Notes: generated from the letters alone by a model not told the origin. Positions 1-8,160 are shown, numbered from the stretch's first letter. The stretch is 36,610 nt of DNA from Kamptonema sp. UHCC 0994 (GCF_029167235.1 NZ_JARFTR010000067.1:1-36610); one strand, 5' to 3'. Program-made: numbers and translations.

Positions 1-137
1 TACACGATCGCAAATGGTGATGCACGGGTTTTGAGTGATTATACCTGTTTTTCTTGCACCATTACTACCTTTCTTCGTCCAAAAATCCATACAGTGTTTA
101 CTTGAACCACTGCTTCAGCAAGCCCTACTTACTATCT

Positions 138-381
138 GTCATTGCGAGCTCCGCGAAGCAATCGCCTAGTCTCTGTGATTGCTTCGGGCAAGATCCAGCT
201 TGCTTCGTTCCTCGCAACGCTTCGCGCCTCAGATTGCTTCGGAAGCCTCAGATTGCTTCAGATTGCTTCAGATTGCTTCGTACCTCGCAACGCTTCGCGC
301 CGAGCAACGCTTCGCGCCGAGCAACGCTTCGCGCCGAGCAACTGCGCTGCGCTTGACGCGCTGCGCTTGGCTCGCAATGAC
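138..381. repeat. Expanded hairpin repeat array bounded by 12-bp inverted repeats
   Basis: The block opens with gtcattgcgagc (138-149) and closes with its exact reverse complement gctcgcaatgac (370-381). Between them are tandem copies of gattgcttc and of cgcaacgcttcgcgccgag-like units. The same 'ATTGCG...GAAGCAATC' family recurs at 6150-6298, 11861-11950 and 33909-33981. All frames through it are repeat-encoded and not credible genes. The flanks (1-137 and 382-476) show no gene; 455-486 is an iterated cccctag tract just after the stop of the minus-strand kinase. Confidence 0.85.
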
Positions 382-476
382 AAGTATTTAACCGGACATG
401 ATATAATTGGTAATTGCTAATTGCTCCCCATCTCCCCCTCTTTTCCCCTTCTTCCCTAGTCCCTAGCCCCTAGCCC

Positions 477-3400
477 CTAGCCCCTAACCGCCTTGGCGGT
501 TGCTATATCAACACTCGAAACTTCTTCAGAAGTCTTTTCGAGCAGTGGTAGCCTAATCGTAAAAGTCGCCCCCAATCCTTCTCCCGCACTCTCAGCGTGG
601 ACTGTACCGCCTTGCAGTGTCACAATATAGTGGACGATGGCGAGGCCCAGTCCCAGCCCTCCGTAAGACCTTGTTGTGCTACTGTCAGCTTGACGGAACC
701 GCTCAAAAACATAAGGCAAAAACTTCTGACTGATACCAATTCCTGTATCGATAATCTGAATTTCTGCATAGGAAATAACAGAGGGAGATGGAGAAGGTAG
801 GGAGGAAAATTTATCTCCCCTATCCCCAGTCCACAGTCTCAGCCGCACTTCTACCCGCCCTCCACTTGGGGTAAACTTGATGGCATTGGAGAGTAGATTC
901 CAAATTACTTGTTGCAAACGATTAGAATCGGCGAAAATTAGGCCTACTCCTTCGTCGCAGAAGCTCAAAAGTTGAACTCCCTTCGCTTCAGCCATAGGGC
1001 GCAGCGTGTTAAGTCCTGCTTCAATGATTCCTAGCAGTTCAACAGGCCGCAACTTCAGGGAAATCTTACCTGCTAAAATGCGAGAAACATCGAGGAGGTC
1101 TTCGATCATTTGAACCTGCAAACGAGCATTGCGTTCAATTGTTTCTAGGGCGATATCCGTTTTTTCCTGAGTCAGCTTTTTTTGCTGTAATATTTGCGCC
1201 CAACCCAAAATTGCATTTAACGGTGTCCGTAATTCGTGGGAAAGCGTTGCCAAAAATTCGTCCTTGATGCGGTTAGCTTCCTGAGCTTCCCAATAAAGCC
1301 GTGCATTGTCGATCGCGATCGCGGCGTGATGAGCTAGACGTTCTGCTAAATCCATGTCACTACGTCCATAGCGCCGACCAGACTCCGCAGACAGCAGAGA
1401 AATCACTCCTAGCTTACGCCCGTGCGCGATCAGCGGGACACACATCGCTGACAAGGTATCGTACTCGCGCAACAAAGAGAGGGCCGCAGGATCGGGAGCA
1501 ACCGCTTCTAGCAGCGCGTCAGGAAGATCGGCATATATTTTTGATTCCCCCGTCCGCAGCACCTTCGCTACTCCGTGCCGCGCCTCGGTCACAGTGGGCC
1601 GACGTTTCTCGATCTCCCACATTAACTCCACTTTTTCAGACTCTGGGTGAGCAACTGCCACCAAACGAATGGCTCCGTCGGTTTCCAGTAAATGTACGCA
1701 GCACCAATCTGCTAGTTGCGGTACTGCCAAATCTGCCAAGCGTTGTAGCGTTGCTTCGTAATTTAATGATGAGGCTAGCACGGCGATCGCCTCGGTGAGA
1801 AAATGAGCTCCTTGCTCTGCTTGCTTGCGATCGCTAATATCGCTTGTCACCCCAATCCACTTATAAGCTTTGCCGAAATTATCTCGCACCACAGTACCCC
1901 GGTCGATCCAGTAAAGAAACGCCCCATCTTGCTGCTGGATGCGATACTCCTCAAAAAATGGCTCCTGGGTCTGTAAATGTTTTTCGGCGGCCATAGAAAT
2001 GCGATCGCGATCGTCAGGGTGAATAGAATCTATCCAACCTTCTCTCGTCCTGGGAAATTGACCTTTAACATATCCCAGAGGTTCGTCAATATGACCGAAC
2101 CACAGAACAATGCCAGTATTAATATCCCATTCATAAATCAAATCGCTGGCACACTCGGCAGCAATCCGAAACCGCCCCTCTGACTGGCGCAATGCTTCGA
2201 GAAAACTATAGCGCTCCGTCACGTCCAGAACCAGAGATAGCACAGACACTAATGAACCAGTTGCGTCGTACAGAGCCGAGTTATACCACTCGCAATAAAC
2301 AACAGATCCATCTTTTGTATAATTGCGGTTAGGCGAAATATTCCGCGATTCCTTGCCCTCCCTTAACTGGGCGGTGTTCTTGCTAACAGCCTCTGCGTCG
2401 GCAGCAAAGACGAAGTTCCAATCCTTCTGCTGCAAGTTCAAAACTTCCTCAGCAGTCCACCCAAAAATCTTCTCCGCAGCGGGCGACCATCGACAGACTC
2501 GATGAAAGGTGCTATCCCACTCGACTACTGCTAGCGGTGTATTCTCAAAATGGAAAGTTAGTTTTTGAAGAGCATCGCGCAGCGACTCCTCGACTCGCTT
2601 GCGCTCAGTGAGATCGATCACAAAAAAGACTCCACTATCTTTAGTTTCTTCAAAGGCCGCACCACCAACCAAAATTGGGATGCGGCTGCCGTCTTTGCGG
2701 ATGTATTCTTTCTCGAAAGGGTTGCAGTATCCAATCTCTAAGATTTCCTGAATTGCTTGTTTATCTAATTGTCTGTATTCTAACGGGGTGATTTCTACCC
2801 AATTTAATACCCCAGTCTCGAAGTCTTCGCGCCCATACCCCGTCAATTTTAGTAAGGCATCGTTTGCTTCGGCAATATTACCGTCAATGTCCCAAAAACC
2901 CATCCCGATCATGTTGGACTCAATCACGCGCCGAAATCGGGAAGATGTTCTATGCAGTGTCTCGACTGTTTCGCGCAGTGACTCTTCTACCTGCTGCCTT
3001 GAAGCTATTTCGTTAAGCAATAGTTTGTTACTTTCTCTAAGTTCGGCGGTACGTGCTTCGACACGGCTTTCGAGTTCTACATTCGCCTTGTGTAGGGCGG
3101 CTTCGGCTCGCTGGCGCTCAGCAATTTCAGCGGTGAGGGCTAGGTTTGCTGCTTCTAGTTGTGCGGGTGAAGGCAGGGCAAGGGCTTTGGGTATTAATGG
3201 TATCAGTTCGGCTGCTGTGTACAGGGAAACTAGGGCGGTAATGGCTTTGATTGCGCCGGATAGCCAGTAAGTCGGATGCCACAGCGTCCAGACTTCCATG
3301 ATGTGGGTGGTGCCGCAGGAGATAATAAAGGCTCCAAACAGTAGGAATATCCAACTAAAAGGTACGTCGCGCCGTTTGTAAACGAAGTACACGAGCAAGG

Positions 3401-3539
3401 CGGGAATTGAATAATAGGCTAGGGCAATTAATAAGTCACTCAGCAGGTGCAGCCCTACTAGCTCTCGCTGCCAGAGGTAACAGTGACCGTGCGGTATAAA
3501 ATTTTGATTAAAGAGCATATTATTAATAGATTCCAACAT
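477..3539 (-). CDS. Ethylene-receptor-like multi-PAS sensor histidine kinase (paralogue 1)
   Basis: A 1020-residue membrane sensor kinase. Residues 1-115 form an ETR1-type ethylene-binding domain of three helices. The copper/ethylene-site residues known from plant ETR1 (Asp25, Tyr32, Ile62, Cys65, His69) are all present at identical spacing as D35, Y42, I72, C75 and H79. A coiled coil (about 125-195) leads into three PAS domains (about 200-315, 325-443, 450-575), a GAF domain (about 580-745), HisKA with phospho-acceptor H768 in SHELRTP, and HATPase_c with N885, DTGIGI (931-936) and GLGLGL (961-966). There is no receiver domain and no response regulator next door. It is transcribed divergently from ntcB across a 313-bp spacer. 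A low-complexity loop (about 902-922, SSLPSPSPS) sits just before the G1 box and looks repeat-derived. Family assignment is firm; ethylene as the ligand is inferred from the site residues and from the characterised Synechocystis receptor. Confidence 0.93.
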   Translation of the reverse strand: MLESINNMLFNQNFIPHGHCYLWQRELVGLHLLSDLLIALAYYSIPALLVYFVYKRRDVPFSWIFLLFGAFIISCGTTHIMEVWTLWHPTYWLSGAIKAITALVSLYTAAELIPLIPKALALPSPAQLEAANLALTAEIAERQRAEAALHKANVELESRVEARTAELRESNKLLLNEIASRQQVEESLRETVETLHRTSSRFRRVIESNMIGMGFWDIDGNIAEANDALLKLTGYGREDFETGVLNWVEITPLEYRQLDKQAIQEILEIGYCNPFEKEYIRKDGSRIPILVGGAAFEETKDSGVFFVIDLTERKRVEESLRDALQKLTFHFENTPLAVVEWDSTFHRVCRWSPAAEKIFGWTAEEVLNLQQKDWNFVFAADAEAVSKNTAQLREGKESRNISPNRNYTKDGSVVYCEWYNSALYDATGSLVSVLSLVLDVTERYSFLEALRQSEGRFRIAAECASDLIYEWDINTGIVLWFGHIDEPLGYVKGQFPRTREGWIDSIHPDDRDRISMAAEKHLQTQEPFFEEYRIQQQDGAFLYWIDRGTVVRDNFGKAYKWIGVTSDISDRKQAEQGAHFLTEAIAVLASSLNYEATLQRLADLAVPQLADWCCVHLLETDGAIRLVAVAHPESEKVELMWEIEKRRPTVTEARHGVAKVLRTGESKIYADLPDALLEAVAPDPAALSLLREYDTLSAMCVPLIAHGRKLGVISLLSAESGRRYGRSDMDLAERLAHHAAIAIDNARLYWEAQEANRIKDEFLATLSHELRTPLNAILGWAQILQQKKLTQEKTDIALETIERNARLQVQMIEDLLDVSRILAGKISLKLRPVELLGIIEAGLNTLRPMAEAKGVQLLSFCDEGVGLIFADSNRLQQVIWNLLSNAIKFTPSGGRVEVRLRLWTGDRGDKFSSLPSPSPSVISYAEIQIIDTGIGISQKFLPYVFERFRQADSSTTRSYGGLGLGLAIVHYIVTLQGGTVHAESAGEGLGATFTIRLPLLEKTSEEVSSVDIATAKAVRG

Positions 3540-3638
3540 TTCGCCTTGTCCTTTGCAGTTTAGTCAGTCGTTGTCGGTTCCTGTCCCTAGTTTCTAGTGT
3601 TGCAAATATTCAACATTTCGACGACCTTCGGAATGCAG

Positions 3639-3765
3639 AACTTTGAATTGAAGGTTCTACCTTCTGACTTTTGCTTTCTGGTTTCTGCAAAACTTTGAAT
3701 TCAAGGTTCTACCTCCTGCCTCTTGCTTCCTGGCTCCTGGCTCCTGCTTCCTGGCTCCTGCCTTC
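3639..3765. repeat. Direct repeat and iterated cttcctggctcctg tract
   Basis: Two about 30-bp near-identical copies beginning aactttgaatt lie at 3639-3669 and 3691-3720. They are followed by several cttcctggctcctg iterations to about 3765. This fills most of the divergent spacer between the kinase at 477-3539 and ntcB; no gene is seen in 3540-3852. Confidence 0.7.
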
Positions 3766-3769
3766 TGCT

Positions 3770-3811
3770 GTATCAAAGTGTACTAAATTGCTTGAACAAA
3801 TCGGTTAAGGT
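3770..3811 (+). promoter_or_regulatory. NtcA-activated promoter of ntcB (GTAN8TAC plus -10)
   Basis: A perfect, palindromic NtcA operator GTATCAAAGTGTAC occupies 3770-3783. Exactly 22 bp downstream is a TAN3T -10 box, TAAGGT (3806-3811). This is the canonical architecture of NtcA-activated cyanobacterial promoters (GTAN8TAC, N22-24, TAN3T). The ntcB ATG follows 41 bp after the -10 box. The operator is also about 230 bp upstream of the divergent kinase gene, too far to assign to it. Confidence 0.85.
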
Positions 3812-3852
3812 CATTCAGAGCAATAAAATTCAATTTATAAAGTTAAACCTCA

Positions 3853-4863
3853 ATGCGCCTAGAGCAACTGCAAGCATTTCTTTCTGTTGCTGAAACTGGG
3901 AGCTTTCAGCAGGCTGCCCGTAAGTGCGGCGTTACCCAATCTACTATTAGCCGTCAGGTGCAGGTTCTAGAAGCTGAGCTGGGAATGCCTTTGTTTCACC
4001 GTACTACTCAGGCTAAGCTGACTCTGGGGGGGGAAAGGCTTTTGCCCCATGCTCGTAAAATCTGTCTAACTTGGCAGAATGCTACGGAAGAATTAGCTGA
4101 TTTGTTGGCGGGGAAGCAGCCGGAACTTTGTGTGGCGGCGATTCATTCGATTTGTGCTTCTTATCTACCGCCGGTGCTGCAAAGGTTTTGCCGGGAGTAT
4201 CCAGATGTGCAGTTGCGGGTGACGGCTTTGGGTAGCGATCGCGCTCTGAAGGTGTTAAAAGATGGGATGGTTGATGTGGCGATCGTGATGAATAATCGCT
4301 TTTTTACTCAAGGCCCGGAAATGCTGGTGGAGGTGCTCTACAATGAGCCGATTGAGGTGTTGATGGCGGCTAACCACCCGCTGATACAATACGAACGGAT
4401 TCCTTGGTTGGAGTTGAGCCGCTACCCGCAAGTAGTTTTTAAGGACGGCTACGGGATGCAACGCTTGGTACAAGAGCAGTTTGCCCGGATGGGTTCGACT
4501 CTGAATGCAGTTTTGGAGTTGAATACGCTGGATGCTTTTCGGGGTGTGGTGCGTCAGGGTGAATTGATTGCTCTATTGCCACAGTCGGCGTTGATGGAGG
4601 CTCGTACCGATCCTACTCTAGCAGTTCGCGCGATCGCACCTTCCCAGTCTAATTCTAAGGTTTCTGCGATTACGGAGGCGATCGCCGATCCAATTTGGAG
4701 CCGCCAAGTTGTTTTAGTTACTACTCACGATAGAATGCAGATCCCTCCTATTCAACACTTCTGGCGGCTGGTACGCGAATTAATATCACCCCAATTGTCT
4801 GTTATTAATATAGGGAAATCTTGGGTAAATGAGCAACCGGAGACATTAAATATTAGACTTTAA
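3853..4863 (+). CDS. ntcB: LysR-type nitrate assimilation activator NtcB
   Basis: A 336-residue LysR-family regulator. The winged helix-turn-helix is at residues 1-60 (SFQQAARKCGVTQSTISRQV), followed by the linker helix and a periplasmic-binding-fold effector domain (about 90-300). The stretches ELCVAAIHSICASYLPPVLQ-like (about 95-115), ALGSDRALKVLKDG and VVFKDGYGMQRLVQEQF match NtcB as I recall it rather than the CO2 regulators RbcR/CmpR. NtcB enhances transcription of the nir/nrt/nar genes in response to nitrite in cyanobacteria. The identification is strengthened by the NtcA-type promoter in front and by cnaT and mobA behind. It is somewhat longer than usual, with a C-terminal tail of about 25 residues. 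It starts at the first ATG after the promoter. Confidence 0.9.
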   Translation: MRLEQLQAFLSVAETGSFQQAARKCGVTQSTISRQVQVLEAELGMPLFHRTTQAKLTLGGERLLPHARKICLTWQNATEELADLLAGKQPELCVAAIHSICASYLPPVLQRFCREYPDVQLRVTALGSDRALKVLKDGMVDVAIVMNNRFFTQGPEMLVEVLYNEPIEVLMAANHPLIQYERIPWLELSRYPQVVFKDGYGMQRLVQEQFARMGSTLNAVLELNTLDAFRGVVRQGELIALLPQSALMEARTDPTLAVRAIAPSQSNSKVSAITEAIADPIWSRQVVLVTTHDRMQIPPIQHFWRLVRELISPQLSVINIGKSWVNEQPETLNIRL

Positions 4864-4906
4864 ACTGGTTAATTGGTAATTGGTAATTGGTAATTGGTAA
4901 TAGCTT

Positions 4907-4979
4907 GTAAGGTGGGCGCTCGCCGATAACTATATTAGGCTATGAGTTACAGAATTGAGGCGGCGAGCGCCCACCCTAC
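4907..4979. repeat. Long stem-loop repeat downstream of ntcB
   Basis: The arms gtaaggtgggcgctcgccg (4907-4925) and cggcgagcgcccaccctac (4961-4979) are inverted and pair at 18 of 19 positions around a 35-nt loop. A GTAGGGTGGGC hairpin of this kind is a dispersed repeat in filamentous cyanobacteria. It could also act as the ntcB 3' end, but no T-run follows. It is preceded by iterated taattggtaattgg (about 4868-4900). Confidence 0.75.
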
Positions 4980-4992
4980 GTTTAACTGTGTC

Positions 4993-5074
4993 TAACAACC
5001 AACAACCAACAATCAACAACCAACAATCAACAACTAACAACTAACAACTAACAACTAACAACTAACAACTAACA
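4993..5074. repeat. Heptanucleotide tandem repeat (CAACTAA/CAACCAA type)
   Basis: About eleven 7-bp units of the caaccaa, caatcaa and caactaa type run up to 8 bp before the cnaT start codon. This is the short tandemly repeated repetitive (STRR) class known from cyanobacteria. It occupies the place where a cnaT leader and ribosome-binding site would be, and no Shine-Dalgarno sequence is visible there. Confidence 0.85.
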
Positions 5075-5082
5075 AAATTAAT

Positions 5083-6147
5083 ATGAGTGACAAATTTCGG
5101 GAATTAGTGCGAAAAATCGGTAGTGGAGTGCATACCGGAGAAAATTTAACTCGCTCTGAAGCAGCAGAAGCAACGAGAATGATGCTGTTAGCAGAAGCAA
5201 CACCGGCCCAAATCGGAGCCTTTATGATTTCTCATCGCATTAAGCGGCCAACTGGTGAAGAATTGGCGGGAATGCTTGACGCTTATGACGAATTAGGGCC
5301 AAAGCTAAAACCCATAGAATCAGGTAATTTTGCTCACATACCTCCGACAGTTTTCGGAGTACCTTATGATGGGCGATCGCGTACAGCACCAATATCTCCT
5401 TTAACTGCTCTAATTTTAGCATCAGCGGGCGCTCCTGCGATTATGCACGGTGGTAATACAATGCCTACAAAAGAAGGCGTTCCTTTGATTGACATTTGGC
5501 AAGGTTTAGGCATTAACTGGACAAAACTATCTCTTTTACAAGTCCAAGAAATATTCGATCGAACTGGCTTAGGTTTTATCTATCTTTGCACACACTTTCC
5601 TCAAGCTGATAGTCTAGTTCTATACCGCCGTGAAATTGGAAAACGACCGCCTTTTGCCACAATGGAATTAATGTGGTGTCCATATTTAGGGGATGCTCAT
5701 ATTGTTTGTGGCTACGTACATCCACCTACAGAAACAATGTTCCAAGATGCTTTTAAATTGCGGAAAACCAATAATTTTACAACAGTTAAAGGATTAGAAG
5801 GTAGCTGCGATTTACCGCGAGATCGGACTGCAATTATCGGCATTTCTCAACCAGATCGACCTTTTGAAAGATTACTTTTAGCTCACGGAGATTACGGTTT
5901 TAGTAATAAAAATCCTCCTCTAGATTCTACTTCGGAGTTGATAGCACAGATGCAGTCAGTTTTGCGTGGTGAACCCTCGGAATTAATGCAATCTACTCTT
6001 TGGAATGGCGCTTTTTACCTATGGCGGTGCGGAATTTGCCCGGATATGAATTCTGGTTTAGGTAAAGCTGAAAGTTTATTAATGAGTGGTAAGGTTGGTG
6101 ATAAACTTAAGGATATTGCAATCCTAATTATGTCATTACAATCTTAA
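5083..6147 (+). CDS. cnaT: CnaT, phosphoribosyltransferase-like nitrate assimilation factor
   Basis: A 354-residue protein with the anthranilate phosphoribosyltransferase (TrpD) fold: helical N-terminal domain (LVRKIGSGVHTGENLT) and a nucleoside-phosphorylase-like core. The hallmark TrpD motifs are altered. The GTGGD position reads GVPYDG (92-97) and the KHGNR position reads MHGGNT (121-126), followed by PTKEG. It is therefore unlikely to be the tryptophan enzyme. Its position directly after ntcB matches Anabaena sp. PCC 7120, where cnaT next to ntcB is required for expression of the nitrate-assimilation nir operon; the biochemical activity there is unknown. The last codons and the stop lie inside a 24-bp tandem repeat, so the C-terminal IMSLQS is repeat-encoded. 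An alternative label would be 'anthranilate phosphoribosyltransferase family protein'. Confidence 0.85.
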   Translation: MSDKFRELVRKIGSGVHTGENLTRSEAAEATRMMLLAEATPAQIGAFMISHRIKRPTGEELAGMLDAYDELGPKLKPIESGNFAHIPPTVFGVPYDGRSRTAPISPLTALILASAGAPAIMHGGNTMPTKEGVPLIDIWQGLGINWTKLSLLQVQEIFDRTGLGFIYLCTHFPQADSLVLYRREIGKRPPFATMELMWCPYLGDAHIVCGYVHPPTETMFQDAFKLRKTNNFTTVKGLEGSCDLPRDRTAIIGISQPDRPFERLLLAHGDYGFSNKNPPLDSTSELIAQMQSVLRGEPSELMQSTLWNGAFYLWRCGICPDMNSGLGKAESLLMSGKVGDKLKDIAILIMSLQS

Positions 6148-6298
6148 TCATGTCATTGCGAACAATCTTAATTATGTCATTGCAAACAATCTTAATCATG
6201 TCATTGCGAACAATCTTAATCATGTCATTGCGAACAATCTTAATCATGTCATTGCGAACAATCTTAATCATGTCATTGCGAACGTAGTGAAGCAATCC
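6130..6298. repeat. 24-bp tandem repeat, about six copies, overlapping the cnaT stop
   Basis: Units starting atgtcattgcgaac begin at 6150, 6174, 6198, 6222 and 6246, with a diverged, 4-bp-shorter copy at 6130. The last unit at 6270 runs on into the full hairpin form gcgaacgtagtgaagcaatc. There are no unique spacers, so this is not a CRISPR array. It fills the cnaT-mobA gap and contains the cnaT stop codon. Confidence 0.88.
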
Positions 6299-6345
6299 CA
6301 GTTTTTATAATACCAGCTAGTAAATCCTAATTAATATTTTAAAAC

Positions 6346-6957
6346 ATGACTAATAACCAAATTGCTGTTCTTATTCTTGCTGGTGGTCAAAGTTCGCGGA
6401 TGGGAAAAGATAAGGCACTATTATTAATAAATGGAAAACCATTTTTACAACAAGTATACGAAGTTGCAACTTCTCTAACTTCCCAGATTTATATTCTCAC
6501 ACCTTGGCGCGATCGCTATCAAGAAAATTTAACTGGAGATTATAAATTTCTGTTAGAATCTAGTCATGGTAGCGGGCCGTTAGTTGCTTTGTCTGAGGGA
6601 TTAGCTCAAATTTCGGCTGAATGGATATTACTTTTGGCTTGCGATTTACCTTTATTAAAAATGGATATTCTTCAGGATTGGATCGATCGGTTAAATCAAG
6701 TACCTGATTATATTTTAGCAGTTGTACCATACCAAAACTCAAGATGGGAACCTTTCTGTGGATTTTATCGTAAACAAGCTTTGCCAGAATTGCGGAATTT
6801 TATTGACAAAGGAGGGCGATCGTTTCAAAATTGGTTAAGGGAAATTGATGCAATACCTCTTTCTTTAGAGGAACGAGCATCAACAATGCTCTGGAATTGT
6901 AACACGCCAGATGAATTTGAGAAATTAAAATATAATGAAAAGTTCTATGAATCCTGA
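6346..6957 (+). CDS. mobA: Molybdenum cofactor guanylyltransferase MobA
   Basis: A 203-residue cytoplasmic nucleotidyltransferase that attaches GMP to molybdopterin to give the MGD cofactor, which the molybdenum nitrate reductase NarB needs. The signature LILAGGQSSRMGKDKALL is at residues 9-26, with the substrate-phosphate Lys in KDK, and the metal-binding Asp100 is in ACDLPLL. WEPFCGFYRK (about 138-147) and the C-terminal WNCNTPDEF are typical of MobA. Length is normal. Placement after ntcB-cnaT fits a nitrate-reduction role. Its last 23 bp overlap the next gene. Confidence 0.93.
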   Translation: MTNNQIAVLILAGGQSSRMGKDKALLLINGKPFLQQVYEVATSLTSQIYILTPWRDRYQENLTGDYKFLLESSHGSGPLVALSEGLAQISAEWILLLACDLPLLKMDILQDWIDRLNQVPDYILAVVPYQNSRWEPFCGFYRKQALPELRNFIDKGGRSFQNWLREIDAIPLSLEERASTMLWNCNTPDEFEKLKYNEKFYES

Positions 6958-8143
6958 TAAATCTATTTCTGAATATTGGTTATTGGAGCGAGATATTACT
7001 TTTCTCAATCACGGCGCTTTTGGTGCTTGTCCGATTCCTGTCTTGGCTGCACAAACACAGTTTCGGCAGCAGTTAGAACGGGAACCTTTACGTTTTATGA
7101 TGCGGGAATTTGAGCCACTTTTAGATAATGCTCGTATTAAATTAGCTGAGTTTGTTGGTGCTAATGCCGAGGAATTAGTATTTGTCCCAAATGCGACAAC
7201 AGGGGTAAATGCGGTTTTGCGTTCTCTTTCTTTCTCTTCCAATGACGAGTTACTAACAACAAATCAGGAATATAATGCTTGTCGAAATGTACTTGATTTT
7301 GTAGCCGATCGCACTGGTGCTAAAATAGTAGTAGCACAAGTCCCATTTCCTATTGAGTCGCCTGAGCAAGTTATTGAAGCAATAATGAAGTGTGTTACGC
7401 CAAAGACTCGGTTAGCTTTGTTAGACCATGTGGTAAGTCAAACTGGTTTAGTTTTTCCCATTCAGCAGTTAGTAAAAGAGTTGGCTAATTGCGGTGTTGA
7501 TACATTAGTTGACGGAGCACACGCACCGGGAATGTTAGCGCTGAATTTGCATGAGATTGACTCTGCTTATTATACTGGAAATTGTCATAAATGGTTATCT
7601 GCACCAAAGGGTGCGGGTTTTTTGTATGTGAGGCCAGATAAGCAAGAGGAAATTCGACCTGCGGTTATCAGTCATGGTGCTAATTCTCCTCGCACTGATA
7701 AGTCGCGTTTTCAATTAGAATTTGACTGGATGGGAACGGACGATCCGAGTGCCTATTTATGCGTGCCTGTGGCTATTGAGTTTATGGGTTCTTTGCTAAT
7801 AGGTGCATGGGAGGAATTGAGGGAGAAAAATCATTTAATGGCGTTGGCGGGTAGGAAAATTTTGGTGGAAAGATTGGGGTTATCGCTGCCTTGTCCTGAT
7901 GAAATGATTGGTTCGATGGCCGTTATTGCTTTGCCAGATGGAGATGCTGATGTTGTTAAAAAGGGAGAGCTTTCGCCGATTCAAAATGAGTTGTGGGAGA
8001 AGTTTAAAATAGAGGTTCCGGTGATGCCTTGGCCGGATGCGGGGAAGCGGTTAGTGAGGATTTCGGCTCAGATTTATAATACTTTGTCGCAGTATGAATA
8101 TTTGGCTGAGGCCTTGGTTGAGTTGTTAGTAAGGAAGAGATAA
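6935..8143 (+). CDS. Class V aminotransferase-fold PLP enzyme (isopenicillin-N epimerase-like)
   Basis: A 402-residue fold-type I PLP enzyme. NHGAFGACP (25-33), VDGAHAPGM (192-200, with the PLP-ring-contacting D193) and NCHKWLSAPKG (216-226, Schiff-base lysine K219) identify the aminotransferase class V family, nearest the isopenicillin-N epimerase/cysteine desulfurase-like group. The substrate is unknown. The start overlaps the mobA stop by 23 bp, so the two are probably translationally coupled. A second ATG at 6947 is an alternative start. Nothing in the sequence links it chemically to nitrate assimilation. Confidence 0.88.
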   Translation: MKSSMNPDKSISEYWLLERDITFLNHGAFGACPIPVLAAQTQFRQQLEREPLRFMMREFEPLLDNARIKLAEFVGANAEELVFVPNATTGVNAVLRSLSFSSNDELLTTNQEYNACRNVLDFVADRTGAKIVVAQVPFPIESPEQVIEAIMKCVTPKTRLALLDHVVSQTGLVFPIQQLVKELANCGVDTLVDGAHAPGMLALNLHEIDSAYYTGNCHKWLSAPKGAGFLYVRPDKQEEIRPAVISHGANSPRTDKSRFQLEFDWMGTDDPSAYLCVPVAIEFMGSLLIGAWEELREKNHLMALAGRKILVERLGLSLPCPDEMIGSMAVIALPDGDADVVKKGELSPIQNELWEKFKIEVPVMPWPDAGKRLVRISAQIYNTLSQYEYLAEALVELLVRKR

Positions 8144-8160
8144 AGGGCATAAATGATATA

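Noticed and set aside
54-420. Overlapping short frames in the first 420 bases
   Set aside because: They are encoded by the repeat array at 138-381, are rich in repeated Leu/Arg/Ala/Ser strings and have no recognisable domain.
6150-6298. Possible CRISPR array
   Set aside because: The units are head-to-tail with no unique spacers, and the 24-bp sequence belongs to a dispersed hairpin repeat family.
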